The notes beneath the pieces were generated by a model, which worked only from the letters and a program-made list of their open reading frames with translations, searched no databases and had not been told where the DNA came from. From contig JANCIK010000006.1 in NCBI GenBank assembly GCA_028532985.1, positions 3,658,001-3,722,000 on the forward strand: a stretch of DNA of 64,000 nt, given 5' to 3'. The translations under genes were made by a program, and so were the position numbers. Within the stretch, counting starts at the first letter, position 1, and the number at the start of each line of letters is the position of its first letter. The DNA comes from Stropharia rugosoannulata. Its lineage: Eukaryota > Basidiomycota > Agaricomycetes > Agaricales > Strophariaceae. Below are positions 50,036 to 61,366 of this stretch, piece after piece.

Positions 50036-50590
50036 AAGGTTTACTCAGATCACGATCGCCTAAGAGACGGCAAGCATCGAGGCCCATAGCTTTCAGAATC
50101 AGAGCAGTACTTCCCATTTCTGGGAAGGAGACGTGGGAGGAAGAGGCCGAGGCCCAAGACAAATGTGGACTCTGGCAGATCATGGACTCAGTAGACATGC
50201 AGAGACGACGGGCCACAGCACAGAAATCAAGATCACCAAGAGCAAGCGAATTATCTTATATAGATACAACAATATAACACGAAAGCGAAAGATGGTACAC
50301 GTACTCTACATCTAATGATACAAATATGAGCATGTTCAGCACTGCCATTGCGGGAGCGGTTTTTGGACTGTGAGCGTATCTTCGCGAAAAAGGGGAGGTA
50401 AATGTCAGTGAAAGAGACGAGAACGGGAGAATACACTATAAATGAGAGAAAGCGAAAGTTATCGGGAAGATTCATAAATCAGCATAAATATAATGTCACG
50501 ATCAAGCTGCGACCGTTGCCGCAGCACGTCTCCACATCCCCTTCCCGGCATTGAGTGATGGGGCCGACACGGGGAAGGACGCGAGGTTGA
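50036..50590 (-). repeat. dispersed repeat copy 2 (gene 3' end)
   Basis: Direct-orientation match of 43758-44330 at roughly 75-80% by eye. The minus-strand frame 50216-49983 within and beside it reads SFPEMGSTALILKAMGLDA, then CRLLGDRDLSKPY. Confidence 0.6.
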
Positions 50591-52470
50591 GACAGCGCAT
50601 ACCCCGCTTTGGCACGTAATCCGTCAACCCATATTCCGGCACAGCGCAGCCACCACCCGTATATGGTTCTCCTGCACAGACAGCCCGTGCCCGCTGTTCA
50701 CCATCCCTGTTCTGCGCCGGCTCTTGTCATGTCGCAATCCTCCCAGTACCTTGAAATGTGTTCTGTCCCTGTCCCTGTCAGCAAAAGTCCCTATCAGTTC
50801 GCCATCCAAACGATAGTATGAAAGGCGACGTGATGGCAACGTGGAAAAATACATTTACAAGATATGTACGTATGCGCAAGTACTACGTCGTGTGAACGCG
50901 AAACAGGTGGCGGCGGGGCGTGTGGCATGAGAACGGCCGGATGCGGGACATGGGGCTCGGGCCACGACCTGAGGACACCGCAGGACGCGGCTTGCATGTT
51001 GGGAGCTGGAGCGACGCCGACGCATGAAGTGCGAGCGAGCAGGACCGAACTGAGCTGCCTCCCTACACCCGCCGCCTCACATACTTATTATATCCCGACT
51101 GTGCCGCATCTTCCCAACGGTGACCCTTGGAAGTACTACGATCCGCTCTCCAAACAGTGTCCAACCCACTGACGGTCACCAACCGCCTATGCCGCTGCGC
51201 CCCGTCTCCCCTTGCCTCACCACGCGCATCCCAGCAGCAGGCCTGCCCGCTTGTAGAAACTACGCACATCTATCCCTTGGGGCGCGGGTTGCATGAAGAA
51301 AAGGAGTACTGCGGTGCATAGCGACGCGCAAGGATGGGATGTGATATGATACACGAAAGGGACGCATGCCCGTGCCTCGGGATGTGGGCGCGCATTGACT
51401 TCGTGGGGGAGCGGGAGCGGGAGGGATAGATGGGGGTAGCAGAAAGTGCAAGACCTGCAGCGCGGCATGCAGCGCTGAGTGGTAAGTAGTCATATATTCT
51501 CTCATCTTCAGATAAGATAAAGGAGGTGCGGGCAAGTCAGCATCAGTAGGCAAGCCCCTCTTCCATCTCGCCCCCTGCCCCCACCATCGCTTTTCATTGC
51601 GCTGCCTCTCCAAGAAATTTCTTTGACCCACCCGCCCTCTTTCCAGTGTCTGCCTTAGCAGCTTTTTTCCGGTACGTCTTTGCCGCTTGTGCTTTGATCC
51701 AGCCGCTCAGGACCACTGGGGGCTTGGACATGTTTCTGCAGACCCTCTGCTTCTACAAGTCACCGTGCGAATCCGGCACGGACCCGGCATGCCCGCTGTG
51801 ACCTGCTCACATTGCCCGCAGGCATACCTGCTCTGTCGAAGACGCGCATGGATGGCGCAGTCATGCGCCCATCTTTGGGGTTTCTCTACCACCTCCTTCC
51901 CCAGTCTTTGTCTCTCCAAAGCCCCACCACACCATACCTACCCACGATGCGACGCGCTGGATTGGAAGCGACGAGTGGAACACTGCAGGACGCGACGGGG
52001 CACAGAGCCGTGAACCAAGGATGCACGTCCAATGCTCGGCAGGGGTGGGGGAGCAAACTAACGGAATGACTGTATATATGTCGCAGGAGCACTGGTGGGA
52101 TCCTGTGTTGTCGAGGAGGTAGTGGCATCGGAGGGCGGCAACACGGGACATGTCACAGCCAAGGCACAAGCACATTAAGGACAAGTGCACGACGACACCA
52201 TAAATATATGCATTCAAACTAAATGTTACATCCAAGCGAAACAACGGCGAAGGCAAGGTAAACATATGCATATATTGATGTATGTAAATATATGACTACA
52301 TTTGAGACCATGAATATAGACTACAGTCTACAACGATTAATAACCAACTCTGTTGTACAATATGTGCTAGTGCATAGGGAGGCTTTATTCCTTGCAGTGT
52401 ATACGGTTAGAGGTGACAGAGCATTGAAATGAGGAGATAGGTATAGGACAGACGGTGCCATAAAGGGATA
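50591..52470. other. repeat-bearing intergenic sequence, no gene seen
   Basis: Contains two pieces of a dispersed repeat in opposite orientations (50598-50710 plus, 50891-50960 minus). The other frames are chance-like. Confidence 0.4.
50598..50960. repeat. dispersed repeat family R3, rearranged copy
   Basis: 50598-50710 (TACCCCGCTTTGGCA, then GGCACAGCGCAGCCACCACC) matches 55.94-56.03 kb directly. 50891-50960 (ACAGGTGGCGGCGGGGCGTG) is the reverse complement of the end of the other copies. This copy has been folded back by an internal inversion. Confidence 0.6.
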
Positions 52471-54800
52471 GCCAGCCTTAAAATAGACAGTCAGCCTGGA
52501 CCAGCCGGCGTTTGACACGTTCCTGATCAATGTGGTATGACGCTCACTGGTCCTGCCATTCTTCCTTCCTTTCCCATCTACAATCTTACAGAACCTACGA
52601 TGTAAGCACTTCGTACTGGCGCACTACGCATTGCTCACCGGCACCTTCTCGTGCACAGCACAACACGTTATCCAACAACAAGTACATTATCCAATGATGT
52701 CAGATGCGCACAATCCTGCATCAATAGATTTCATGAGTCCAAAGGCTCGAGGACTACTTGCAGCGCTAGCAAATTTGGTCAAGCCCATGGTGTATGAGTG
52801 CATGTCTTCGGGTACGACCTTGAAATCAACCTTAGATAATCGGCGTAGACAACCTGCTGCATACGCTAGTAGGTGTCCTTGATATATTGTCTCAAATCGC
52901 TATTTGACGTGGAGATAGGCCGCAGCTCTGATGGACAATCTCCTGAGCTTCAATTTGTGAACTGTCTCAAGGAATTTATTGCGGAAACTGTTGAAGAGTG
53001 CCGTACGACGGAATCAGCTCCACAATCCAGTCCGAATGTCACAGATACTTCGTCTCCAATGTCTCTTGTTCGTGTACGTCTCAACGCAATTGAGGATATC
53101 AACAGACCGCGTGCCATGCCGGTAGAGTGTACGTTTCTCAATATAGATTATTCCAGTTGACTGATTGATTCTAGTTCGACAAGTGTTCAAAGATCATGTT
53201 TTGAAGATCCTCCGTGAAAGTGTATCCTTTATGCCAACGCGACTATTGGAGTTTGATTCAGCTGGATCGCAAATTCGCCTTGTGGGGCACCGCGAAGCAT
53301 TCCTATTTATAGCTGAAGAAATATTCACGGACATGGACTACCGTACCCTTCATTTCATGTCTGGTCTAGCAAAGCTTTTCGAGGATGATCCAACTGGCCA
53401 ATTTTTGAATGAGCAACCTGTCCATGATCCAGTTCACAACCTACTTGTCTTCATCACGAAACATGTACGATACACAATACTCTCTCACACATGGACAAAG
53501 GACACTTCCGGGGAGATTTCGTATCAGGACTGGCCTACAAGAGAACAGAATCCTAGTGGATATGCAAAGATAAGAAATTTCTGCGAAGCATCTACTCGGG
53601 ATCATGGCATCTATTTAGGGTGGATCGACACTTGCTGCATCAATAAGGAGAGTAGTGCAGAGCTGGACGAGGCCATTCGGTCCATGTATAAATGGTACAA
53701 ACAAGCCGCTATCTGCCTTGTTTATCTTTCAGAGACAAACTCCGAGGACGACATGGCATGGGACTCATGGTTTACCAGGGGATGGACGTTGCAAGAGCTT
53801 GTGGCACCCTCCGAAATGGCAGTATACAACATCAACTGGATTATGTTGCCTGTTGACCAGGTAGCAATAGCAGCTACTGCCGGAATCAAAGGACACGAAA
53901 TTCGCAAGTTTAATAATGGACGACAAAATGAGATCCCAATATCCCGACGGTTGCAAATGGCATGTGAGAGGCAGGTGACACGCGAAGAGGACACAGCCTA
54001 CTCTCTAATGGGTATGCTTGATGTCAGCATTCCGATAGCATATGGTGAAGGCTCCTGCCGCGCCTTCTCTCGCCTGATGCGCGAAGTCATCAGCTCAACC
54101 CGGAGCATCATGGATATTTTCAACCGTGGCTACTCTCAACAGAATCGGAATATCATCCCCAGTACCGTGGACGCCTATAAACGTCGCTCAGATGCCTTTG
54201 ATTACATTGGTTTTATTGGCGAGAACAAGTCCAAACTGGACAATGTACTCCCTATTGAACCGTTCCTTCTCACGCACGTAGGGCTGCGTGTACACCTTCT
54301 TCTCGTCCCAGGCTTCTCCAAGAAACGTGAATATTACCCCATAGGAGATTTGTACGGCGAATTTCGTGACTTTGTCTTATTACATAAAGCATTCAAAACG
54401 GAGGATAGGAACGATGGTTACGCGCTGTTTTTCGGCGTTTGCAACTTCTCCATGACAAATGGCGATGTAATAATCCAAAATCCCTGCCTTTCAATCCCGC
54501 TGGAAGTCACACCCAGACCGGACTCTCCGTCATATGAATCGTATTCTTCCCCAAATCCTCTGACTTCTACCGAACGTTTCTGTGTTGCACCTATTGGCGG
54601 ATATACTTCGCCTCCTCCAGTTTTTACACTGAAATCTTCCAAGGATCCTGAAGGAAAAAACTCCGAGATTAAGGTACCCGAGAACGAGCTGATGTCTTAC
54701 GGTCTACGTCGTACTATGTTATATTTATAAAACAGATGTTTGTATTACCTTTTAATCGAGGGCATCTGAATATATTTTGTAGTTTGTACAATCCCAGCAA
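52471..54800 (+). repeat. segmental duplication, copy B (HET gene B)
   Basis: Directly repeats 40884-43262, about 11.6 kb away, including promoter, exons and introns, with a 33-nt shortening of intron 1 and a few codon-multiple indels. Confidence 0.8.
52697..54730 (+). CDS. HET-domain protein B, three exons
   Basis: Paralogue of HET gene A, 645 residues. Exons are 52697-52868, 52919-53128 and 53175-54730. Where gene A has a 57-nt first intron, only 24 nt remain here (52812-52835), too few for splicing. These 24 nt have no stop and keep phase, so they should be translated (GTTLKSTLD), fusing two ancestral exons. The HET motifs are intact: YTILSHTW at 227-234, then WIDTCCINK, RGWTLQELVAP and EDTAYSLMGMLD. 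Gene A and gene B are near-identical through the HET core but unrelated over about 45 residues just before it. A start one codon earlier (52694) is equally possible. Expected role as for gene A: a recognition or cell-death factor, by inference. Confidence 0.87.
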
Positions 54801-55810
54801 GCGGTTCGGGGTAAATGAAAGTATGAGCGCCAGCGCCCTGGAAGAAAATGCAGTGATAGTGGAAGGCGAGTTCCTGGCGAGAGGCAGGGCAAGCGTCTGA
54901 CGCAGCAATGCCCAGAGGTGTGCTAGGTGGTGGACTGGGCAGCTGGTTGTCAAAAGCGGGTGGGTGAGGAATGATACAGACGTCTATATACTGGTTGAAA
55001 TTGATACGGGCACCAATGTAGGCGTAAAGGGAGAAGCAGAGACGTTGAAATTAGACATGGTGTTCTGTTCGTCGAAGATGTGTAAGGGTTAGTTTATATA
55101 ATGCATTGGATGAAAAATTGACCGGCAATTGAATTACAACATATCGTGTAGATTTTGTTTTAGTATGGCTGAATAGTCTAGTCTGTCGAGGAGATAAATC
55201 AGTACTCGAATTGAGATCCTCACTAGCACTGCTGCATGTCACCTCCCCGTATCCGAAAGAATTTTGTACCTGTATTTCGGTTCAATTGCGAATCAGGAAC
55301 TTGTTGTGATTGAGATAATATTAATCATACGCGAGCCTCTGCGTGTGAGTCGTATCGTAGAAATATGACAGTATTCTTTTCAACATAATACAATACTTCA
55401 CGCGAGCAATACTAGGCATGAGCGCCGAAGGATTACAGTGGACGTTGAACAGGGCGTGTTTGCGTGATATAAGGCGGGAGAACAGACCGGAGGCGTTGAC
55501 GCACCTGCCCTTGCCCTATTGTACAAGCATCACGCAAAGTGTCGAATGTTCTATCGACCAGTGACAGTAAATGCAGTCGAGCTGGACGTGGGCCTACGAC
55601 ATACGGTCAAAGCCGTCAATCAATTCTGGGCCCTCCCTCCTCCACTGCTTGTTGGCATACCAAGCCCTCGTCACTGATTCTTCACGTTTGCAACACTGCC
55701 ATGACTCTTAAAACAGCGTGAGGCCCTAGGCGCGTGGGTAGAGGGGAAGGCCGGGAGGCGTTGACACAGAGGCGGTCAGTGACAAGGGTGGTGAAGGCCT
55801 CATCTGCTCT

Positions 55811-56115
55811 GCTCCCTTCACGGCCCGCGCATTTGCACACGGACCATGATCACCGAACTCTGGTCCGGTCCACGCTCGCCCTTTCAGGCTTGCCCGCGCC
55901 GTGCGGCCCGTGCCCCCGTTGTCTGGAGCCCAGTGCATACCCCGCTTTGGCATACTCCCCGCCATCCATCAACTAATGTTTGTTCCGGCACAGCGCAGCC
56001 ACCACCCATATAAGGTTCTCCTGCACAGACACCTCCACCGTCCCATGTCCGGCCGTTCTCATGCCACCCGCCCTGCCGCCACCTGGCTCGCGTCCACACA
56101 ATGTGCTCACTGCTG
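55811..56115 (+). repeat. dispersed repeat family R3
   Basis: Begins GCTCCCTTCACGGCCCGCG and ends GTGCTCACTGCTG. Matches 59559-59863 in direct orientation with scattered differences and small indels, and partly 50598-50960. Confidence 0.7.
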
Positions 56116-56192
56116 CACCACCTACCCACACCGCCTCTCACACATGCGCTCCTCAATAAATGCTAGGATTCCTGATTTTTCTGTTAACATCT

Positions 56193-56275
56193 GGGCAAAG
56201 GGAAAAGGCAGTGACGGCAGTGAGCGTCAGTGTCTGATTCTCACGCACTCACTGACGCGTCTCACTCTCATAGAC
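56193..56275 (+). mobile_element. terminus of an element related to the 1.5-kb TIR element
   Basis: GGGCAAAGGGAAAAGGCAGTGA closely matches the right-end consensus of the element at 39.1 kb (GGGCAGAGGG, A-run, GCAGTGAG), and CTCACGCACTCACTGACGCG inside it resembles its minisatellite units in reverse. The opposite end and a duplication were not found, so it is a solo or truncated terminus. Confidence 0.5.
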
Positions 56276-56999
56276 TTGTAGATGTAGTGACGCCTCTTAG
56301 AGTCACGAATAGAATCCGCATTAAGCGCGCTATGGAGTCCTGACAACTTACGATGCCAATAAAATGCAATCGGGCTCGAGCAGGGCTTGCCTTTGTGAGT
56401 TACCACGCGGCGCTTAGGGTAATGTAGACTGGAGTGGGACACGGGGCAGCCGTAGGACTCCCCTTGTGCCGTGGCAGACTCATGGATCAAGGTATGTTAG
56501 TAATCCCATTTCGCCTCGTACATATCCGATTGCGACGAACCTCTAGTCAACCTCAGAAGGCCTGTGCCACCTCGAACAGGTACAGGCAGGGTGCGGCACA
56601 ATGCACTCGGTGAGGTGGAGACACACGGCAACGAATGTAATTATTTTTTATGTTGTATTTATTGAACGCTTACCTCAATATCTCCATCCCATCCTGGGCC
56701 CTCGCTCAGGGCAGGGCCACCCAGAGGTGCTGCCGTGGTACGCCTGCATCTGCATCTCAAATCAAAGCAAGTACAAATCTCGTCAGTATAGATCAAGCAC
56801 TTACCTTATTAACTTATGTTCCCATCCTGCCTTCGTACCTGCACCTGCATCCCGGGCTGCACTGCTTGAGTGAGGCACGGGAATGACATACCCGTACATA
56901 GCCCCACGCGGATGAGGTGCCGTACCCATGAAGGGATCGTGTCCCTGCCAGGAAGGTAAGTCAGTCCGTTATTTCAACGTAGGTTTGTTTAGTTACTCA

Positions 57000-58250
57000 C
57001 CTATTCTTATAAAGAGCGTAGCATCTCTGGTGTCTGCTTGCACACACGAACTGGAGCGGCTACGTAGGAGCAGGTATGTTACTCTGCAAATTTGTGTAGT
57101 CTGGCTCACTCCGCAATTCGTGCACAGAGCTGATGGGGAACGCATGTCCTTAACAGCTTCGTGTCTGCTCATGCGAGCTGCGGAATCCGTCACGGCAGTA
57201 CGTCCTGCTATGGCATTATTAACCATGTTCTATTTCTGCGTGTTGAACAGTGTACGAACCCATCACATCTCTCAAGTATGTCTGCTTGCGTGTAGGGATT
57301 GACAAACTGGCACGCACTCACATGCAGGTAGTTCAGTTCATGATTTTCATGTAGTCTGGTTCAGTTACTCACCAATCCTTCTGCAGGCATGGGCTTAATA
57401 TCCTCGTGTCTGCTCGCGAGAGATGCGGCAATAATTCATCGCAGTACCCTATGATGGTATGTTAATGTTAGCCGTGTTATATGTCTGCGTGAACGATGTA
57501 CATGCCTATGAACAACGTGCCTGGCTGAGCTCTGCATGCTGCTTGCCCGAATAACTCAGGCAATGGATCGTGACGCACCAGTTCGGTGCTCACTCTCTCG
57601 TATTCGTCCGTGGTCGACGTCCAGTCCGGCAACGACCAGCGGCGCACTGCGAGCAAGGTCCTTGCTTGACTGCGTGTGTCGTTCGAGGTAAAAATAGGGA
57701 GCTCGCTAGTAGGACGTTCAGGCTCACCTTGTGGCGAGCAAGGCGCTTCATTGGTCTTGCAGGCCTCACGACGTGGCCGTGTATTCTTGGGGGGATGGAG
57801 AGGACGGGTCGGTTCGTGTTACCCAGCTTTGTGCAAGAATAAATAGGTCGTACTCACCAGGTTGTCCGTGTTAATAAAGGTCCACATGTGACTCATATGC
57901 GTGATGAACCGTACATCGTTATCATTGTCCAAGGAGGTGGGGAAAGGCCATGGGGGCTGGCTCGCAGCCAGCAAGGACGTCGTAACATATACACACAATA
58001 AAACATGGAACTTCATCACGATTGGGCACTGTCCGCACCGTGTTACAGATCTGAACTCTCGGTCACGTAACCCCCAAACATAAACTTCTGCAGCAGTATA
58101 CATGACGGGGATTCGTACACTGTGCACAGGAAGTATGAGTAACCCACCCCTATTCAGTAGAAACAGGAAATACATACGGAAGATGCAGGAGCGCTCACCC
58201 TGCGCTCCCTGCGCACTAACTTTCTTCCAAGTGTTGGATACCAATTGCGC
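57000..58250. other. exon-like tandem units and open frames on the minus strand, unresolved
   Basis: Splice-like sites on the minus strand (GGTGAGTAAC at about 57000, GTGAGTACGACC at about 57850) alternate with short open stretches, including the frame 58244-57819 with a hydrophobic piece (FHVLLCVYVTTSLLAA). A multi-exon minus-strand gene or its relic is likely, but I cannot assemble it or name it. Confidence 0.3.
57095..57525. repeat. two-copy diverged tandem repeat, about 260 bp period
   Basis: 57095-57262 and 57352-57525 share GTAGTCTGG[CT]TCA, TCGTGTCTGCTC, CGGCA or GCGGCAATA, GCAGTAC, TATG[GA] and TGTCTGCGTG or TTTCTGCGTG in the same order. The arrangement recalls the tandem at 33.16-33.64 kb. 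Confidence 0.45.
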
Positions 58251-60505
58251 TAGAGGCCAGCCTGCCGGGCATTAGTCGGCATCAGAACATCACGTTACGC
58301 ACTAGTGTAGGCGAAGACCCAACGGTCCATTTTCTGTAGAATCGGCAGAGAATGCGGAAAGGAGGAGGGGGTGTACATGTCCCAACATGTTCTGGGGTGC
58401 AAGGTCTTTGCAGCCTCAGGGAGACACTTGGGTCCTTGTTTCTGTACATGGGTAATCTATACTTAACCGTTAGTTATCGCGCGGCATGTGCGTTTCTCTG
58501 TGTTTCTGTAGATTGAGCATATCCGCCTCCTTGTGCGCATGGTCAAATTGCCAGCGATAATCACGCACCTCAGTCAGATTTCCTGTACCAGAAGGGCAGT
58601 CATGGATACTGTAAATAGCCTATGTCGTTGAGATTTGAATACACGTCGTTTCAAACGTGAGCGGTGCAGTGCGTGTCTTGCCACAGAATGTGCGCGCAAG
58701 CCGTGCGGACAAGCGCACTCGACGCGCTTGCTTCGAAACCCCTCAGTAAATCGTGTAAAACCTAATTATAGCCTTCTACTTCCTCCAAAAGCAGGTTTAA
58801 TCCGTTTTAGTTGTATATAATACGGAAATCATTGTATGTCGTGCTATGGTGCCCTGCGCGCACATAGTTTCCAAGGCCGCAGGGTGTACTAAAAGCTTCG
58901 AACAGGAGTCGTCGCTTCCTCTCTTAGTACATAGCCCCAGGTAGCCGGTAATTGCGGCTGTAATCCGCTCCCTTGCATTTCTCGAGTGCGGGACTCATGG
59001 TTCATACCAAGATAATGATGTCCAATGAGTTGAGCATCGAAATATTACACTGCCCCACTGTCTGCATGCGTATAAATGTGCGCATACTCAATATTGCTGA
59101 GTGTTACGCGTCCGTTTGGTTTGCGCTGACATAGGATGTCACATAACATTCACAAGCAAATATATTATACAAGTTTAATTCGGAGGAAATATATTATATA
59201 TGTCACTGAAGCGCACCCAAACTGGGCCAGGTACAACAGAGAACCTTCACGTATGGGGGGCATACTAAATGCGAATAACTACACACGAAATGAAGGGTAT
59301 TTTAATACATCCATTTTTACGAGTGTAGAACTAATACATGAAATTAGTAAATCAACAGCTGTGACATACAATAATATCACAGATTAAACCTACGGGACAG
59401 TTTGAATATATTACATCCTGCTTGCTCGTTCCACCACCATGCCAGCACACAGCCTATAGCTGCGAGCTCATTCTCATTCACACCCAGTCCGTTCTCTTTG
59501 AGGTATGTTATGTTGCTTGTCCTTGTCTGTTGCATTGCACTACAAGGTGGTAAAAGTCGCTCCCTTCACGGCCCGCGAACTTGCACACGGATCATGGTGC
59601 CTGCATTCTCCGATCTCCAGCTTACCCGCGCCGTGCGGCTCGTGCCTCCGTCGTCTGCAGCGCTAATCCGTCAACCCACATTTGCTCCGGCGCAGCGCAA
59701 CCGCCACCCGTCTTCGTTACACGCATAAGGTTCTTCTGCATAGACACGCCGTGCCCTATGTCCACCATCGTAGCCCCGAATCCCATGTCCCGTGTCCGGC
59801 CGTTCTCATGCCACACGCCCCGCCGCCACCTGTCTCGCGTCCACACAATGTGCTCACTGCTGTGAGCCCACCCTATATTCTCAGCTTGTTTCCAACTTAA
59901 GAAGGTGATAAAGCTTTGTTTCACACAATATATACATTTGAGTAAATAGAAAATGAACATTCAATTGTGCTACAAATACTGTAAAAACAACTTTTATAAA
60001 ATGATTCATGCGCCTTATTTCACCAGAAGCGCAGGCAAAGTGATCTAAACATGCACCCTGTAAGGATGAAATTGTAAGATTTTGTATATGTGTGGGTGTG
60101 CGAGCGACGACTTGTGTGGTCGCCTTGGGGGTGATGCTCAAGAAAAGGGTAGGAGACTAAAAGAATGACTGTGCTTTGACTGTGCAGGACGGACTGTCTT
60201 CTGGGGTGACTGTAACGAGCTCCTGGACTGTAAACGAAGGTGGGTGGTAATTAACTGCTTATCTACATGTACACAATGTCCTTAAATACAAAATAATATG
60301 TAGAAATATCTCCTGACTCAGAAGCACCACACACATTATTTCTAAAGAAATCGTACCACTGGAAAATTGTACCACAAATTGGCCGGATCCAAGCTCACGC
60401 AAATAGCGCTCCTTACAAAATCACCAAAAGAAGTGCAGATCGAAATACTCACACCAGTGATGCGGATCCACGTTCTCGCCGTATACCTGCCAAAAGCGAC
60501 CGTTA
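58251..60505. other. intergenic with one R3 repeat copy
   Basis: No gene is supported. It is AT-rich at 58.6-59.4 kb. It includes R3 at 59559-59863. Confidence 0.4.
59559..59863 (+). repeat. dispersed repeat family R3
   Basis: Direct match of 55811-56115, same start and end blocks. Its centre has ATCCCATGTCCCGTGTCCGG, which is also present inverted at 50.93 kb. Confidence 0.7.
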
Positions 60506-61366
60506 TTACTCAGGATGGTGAAAACAACATGAAAAAATGCACGTGAATGCTGACTGGGACTCACCATCCGTGCGATTGACGCTTGGAGCGCAATCGATAA
60601 GGTTACCCTTCGTCCTCCACCACGTCAGTCTTTGACTGCAGCCCCATACCAATGATGTTGCTGTTGCTGAGGATACGCGCGCTCCGCGCTGCATGCGGTG
60701 AGCCGGGACACGGTGTGTGGGTTCATCAGTCCTGTACCCGGCCTTCGTCGGTTTGTGTGTTGTCGCTGCCAGTGCTGATACTGGTGTTGGCCGTGTTGTT
60801 GTTGATGTTGAGCATACTGCTGCTGCTGATGCTGTTACATTGAGTGACAGCATCGGCAGCATCTGCCGAATGGCGCCCTCCAACTCTTGCGACTGGGTTC
60901 TGGCCCAACACCTAGGCGACGAACTACATAAAAAGGTAAGTGGTCTGTATTAATAAATCATTTCAGTGATTGGACTTACGACGGGCGACTCATAGGCTCT
61001 TGGGGCCCGCACACCTTGCCCTGGTGCAGACCGCTGTCCCGTGATACAGGTGATGATGGGAGTCTGTCGATTTGCCTATCATTAGTACAGTTCAGTGAGT
61101 GGTTCACATTATCAAGAGACTTACTCCTTGTCACCGCGGAACTGTCGTCCATCTCGAGCACCGTTGAGGAGACATCCTGATTAAAAGATTGTCAGCGACA
61201 ATGGTACTTGTAGAAGTGACCGAAGGTGACTTACGATGACGGGTGTAGCAAATGTCAACGGCAGCTGTTACATATCCATAACACGCTTCTGTCAGTGGCT
61301 GTTGTTGTCCAGAGGATGTTATGATGTACAGTACCTCTGGCCATGGCCATGCCTTCTCTCCTCAGT
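60506..61366 (-). CDS. candidate multi-exon gene, unrecognised
   Basis: Reading the minus strand from about 61366, a run of splice-like pairs appears: donor GTACTG at 61334 with acceptor TAACAG at 61265, donor GTAAGT near 61236 with acceptor AATCAG near 61178, donor GTAAGT near 61125 with acceptor GATAG near 61078, and donor GTAAGT near 60982 with acceptor TACAG near 60946. The pieces between them include PLTFATPVI and DVSSTVLEMDDSSAVTR in one phase, then RLPSSPVSRDSGLHQGK or another phase. The last piece has Asn/Ser/Thr-rich low complexity. I cannot fix the phase throughout, and know no such family. Short exons and introns of about 40-70 nt fit a mushroom gene. Confidence 0.3.

Larger units (their letters stand above)
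54801..56999. other. dispersed repeats and relics, no gene seen
   Basis: Holds a copy of repeat family R3 (55811-56115) and a relic of the minisatellite-bearing TIR element (56193-56275). The remaining frames are short and lack motifs. Confidence 0.4.

Noticed and set aside
51945..51985. Similarity to the F-box linker (GACGCGCTGGATTGGAAGCG)
   Set aside because: About 25 bp only, with no F-box or downstream frame; likely chance.
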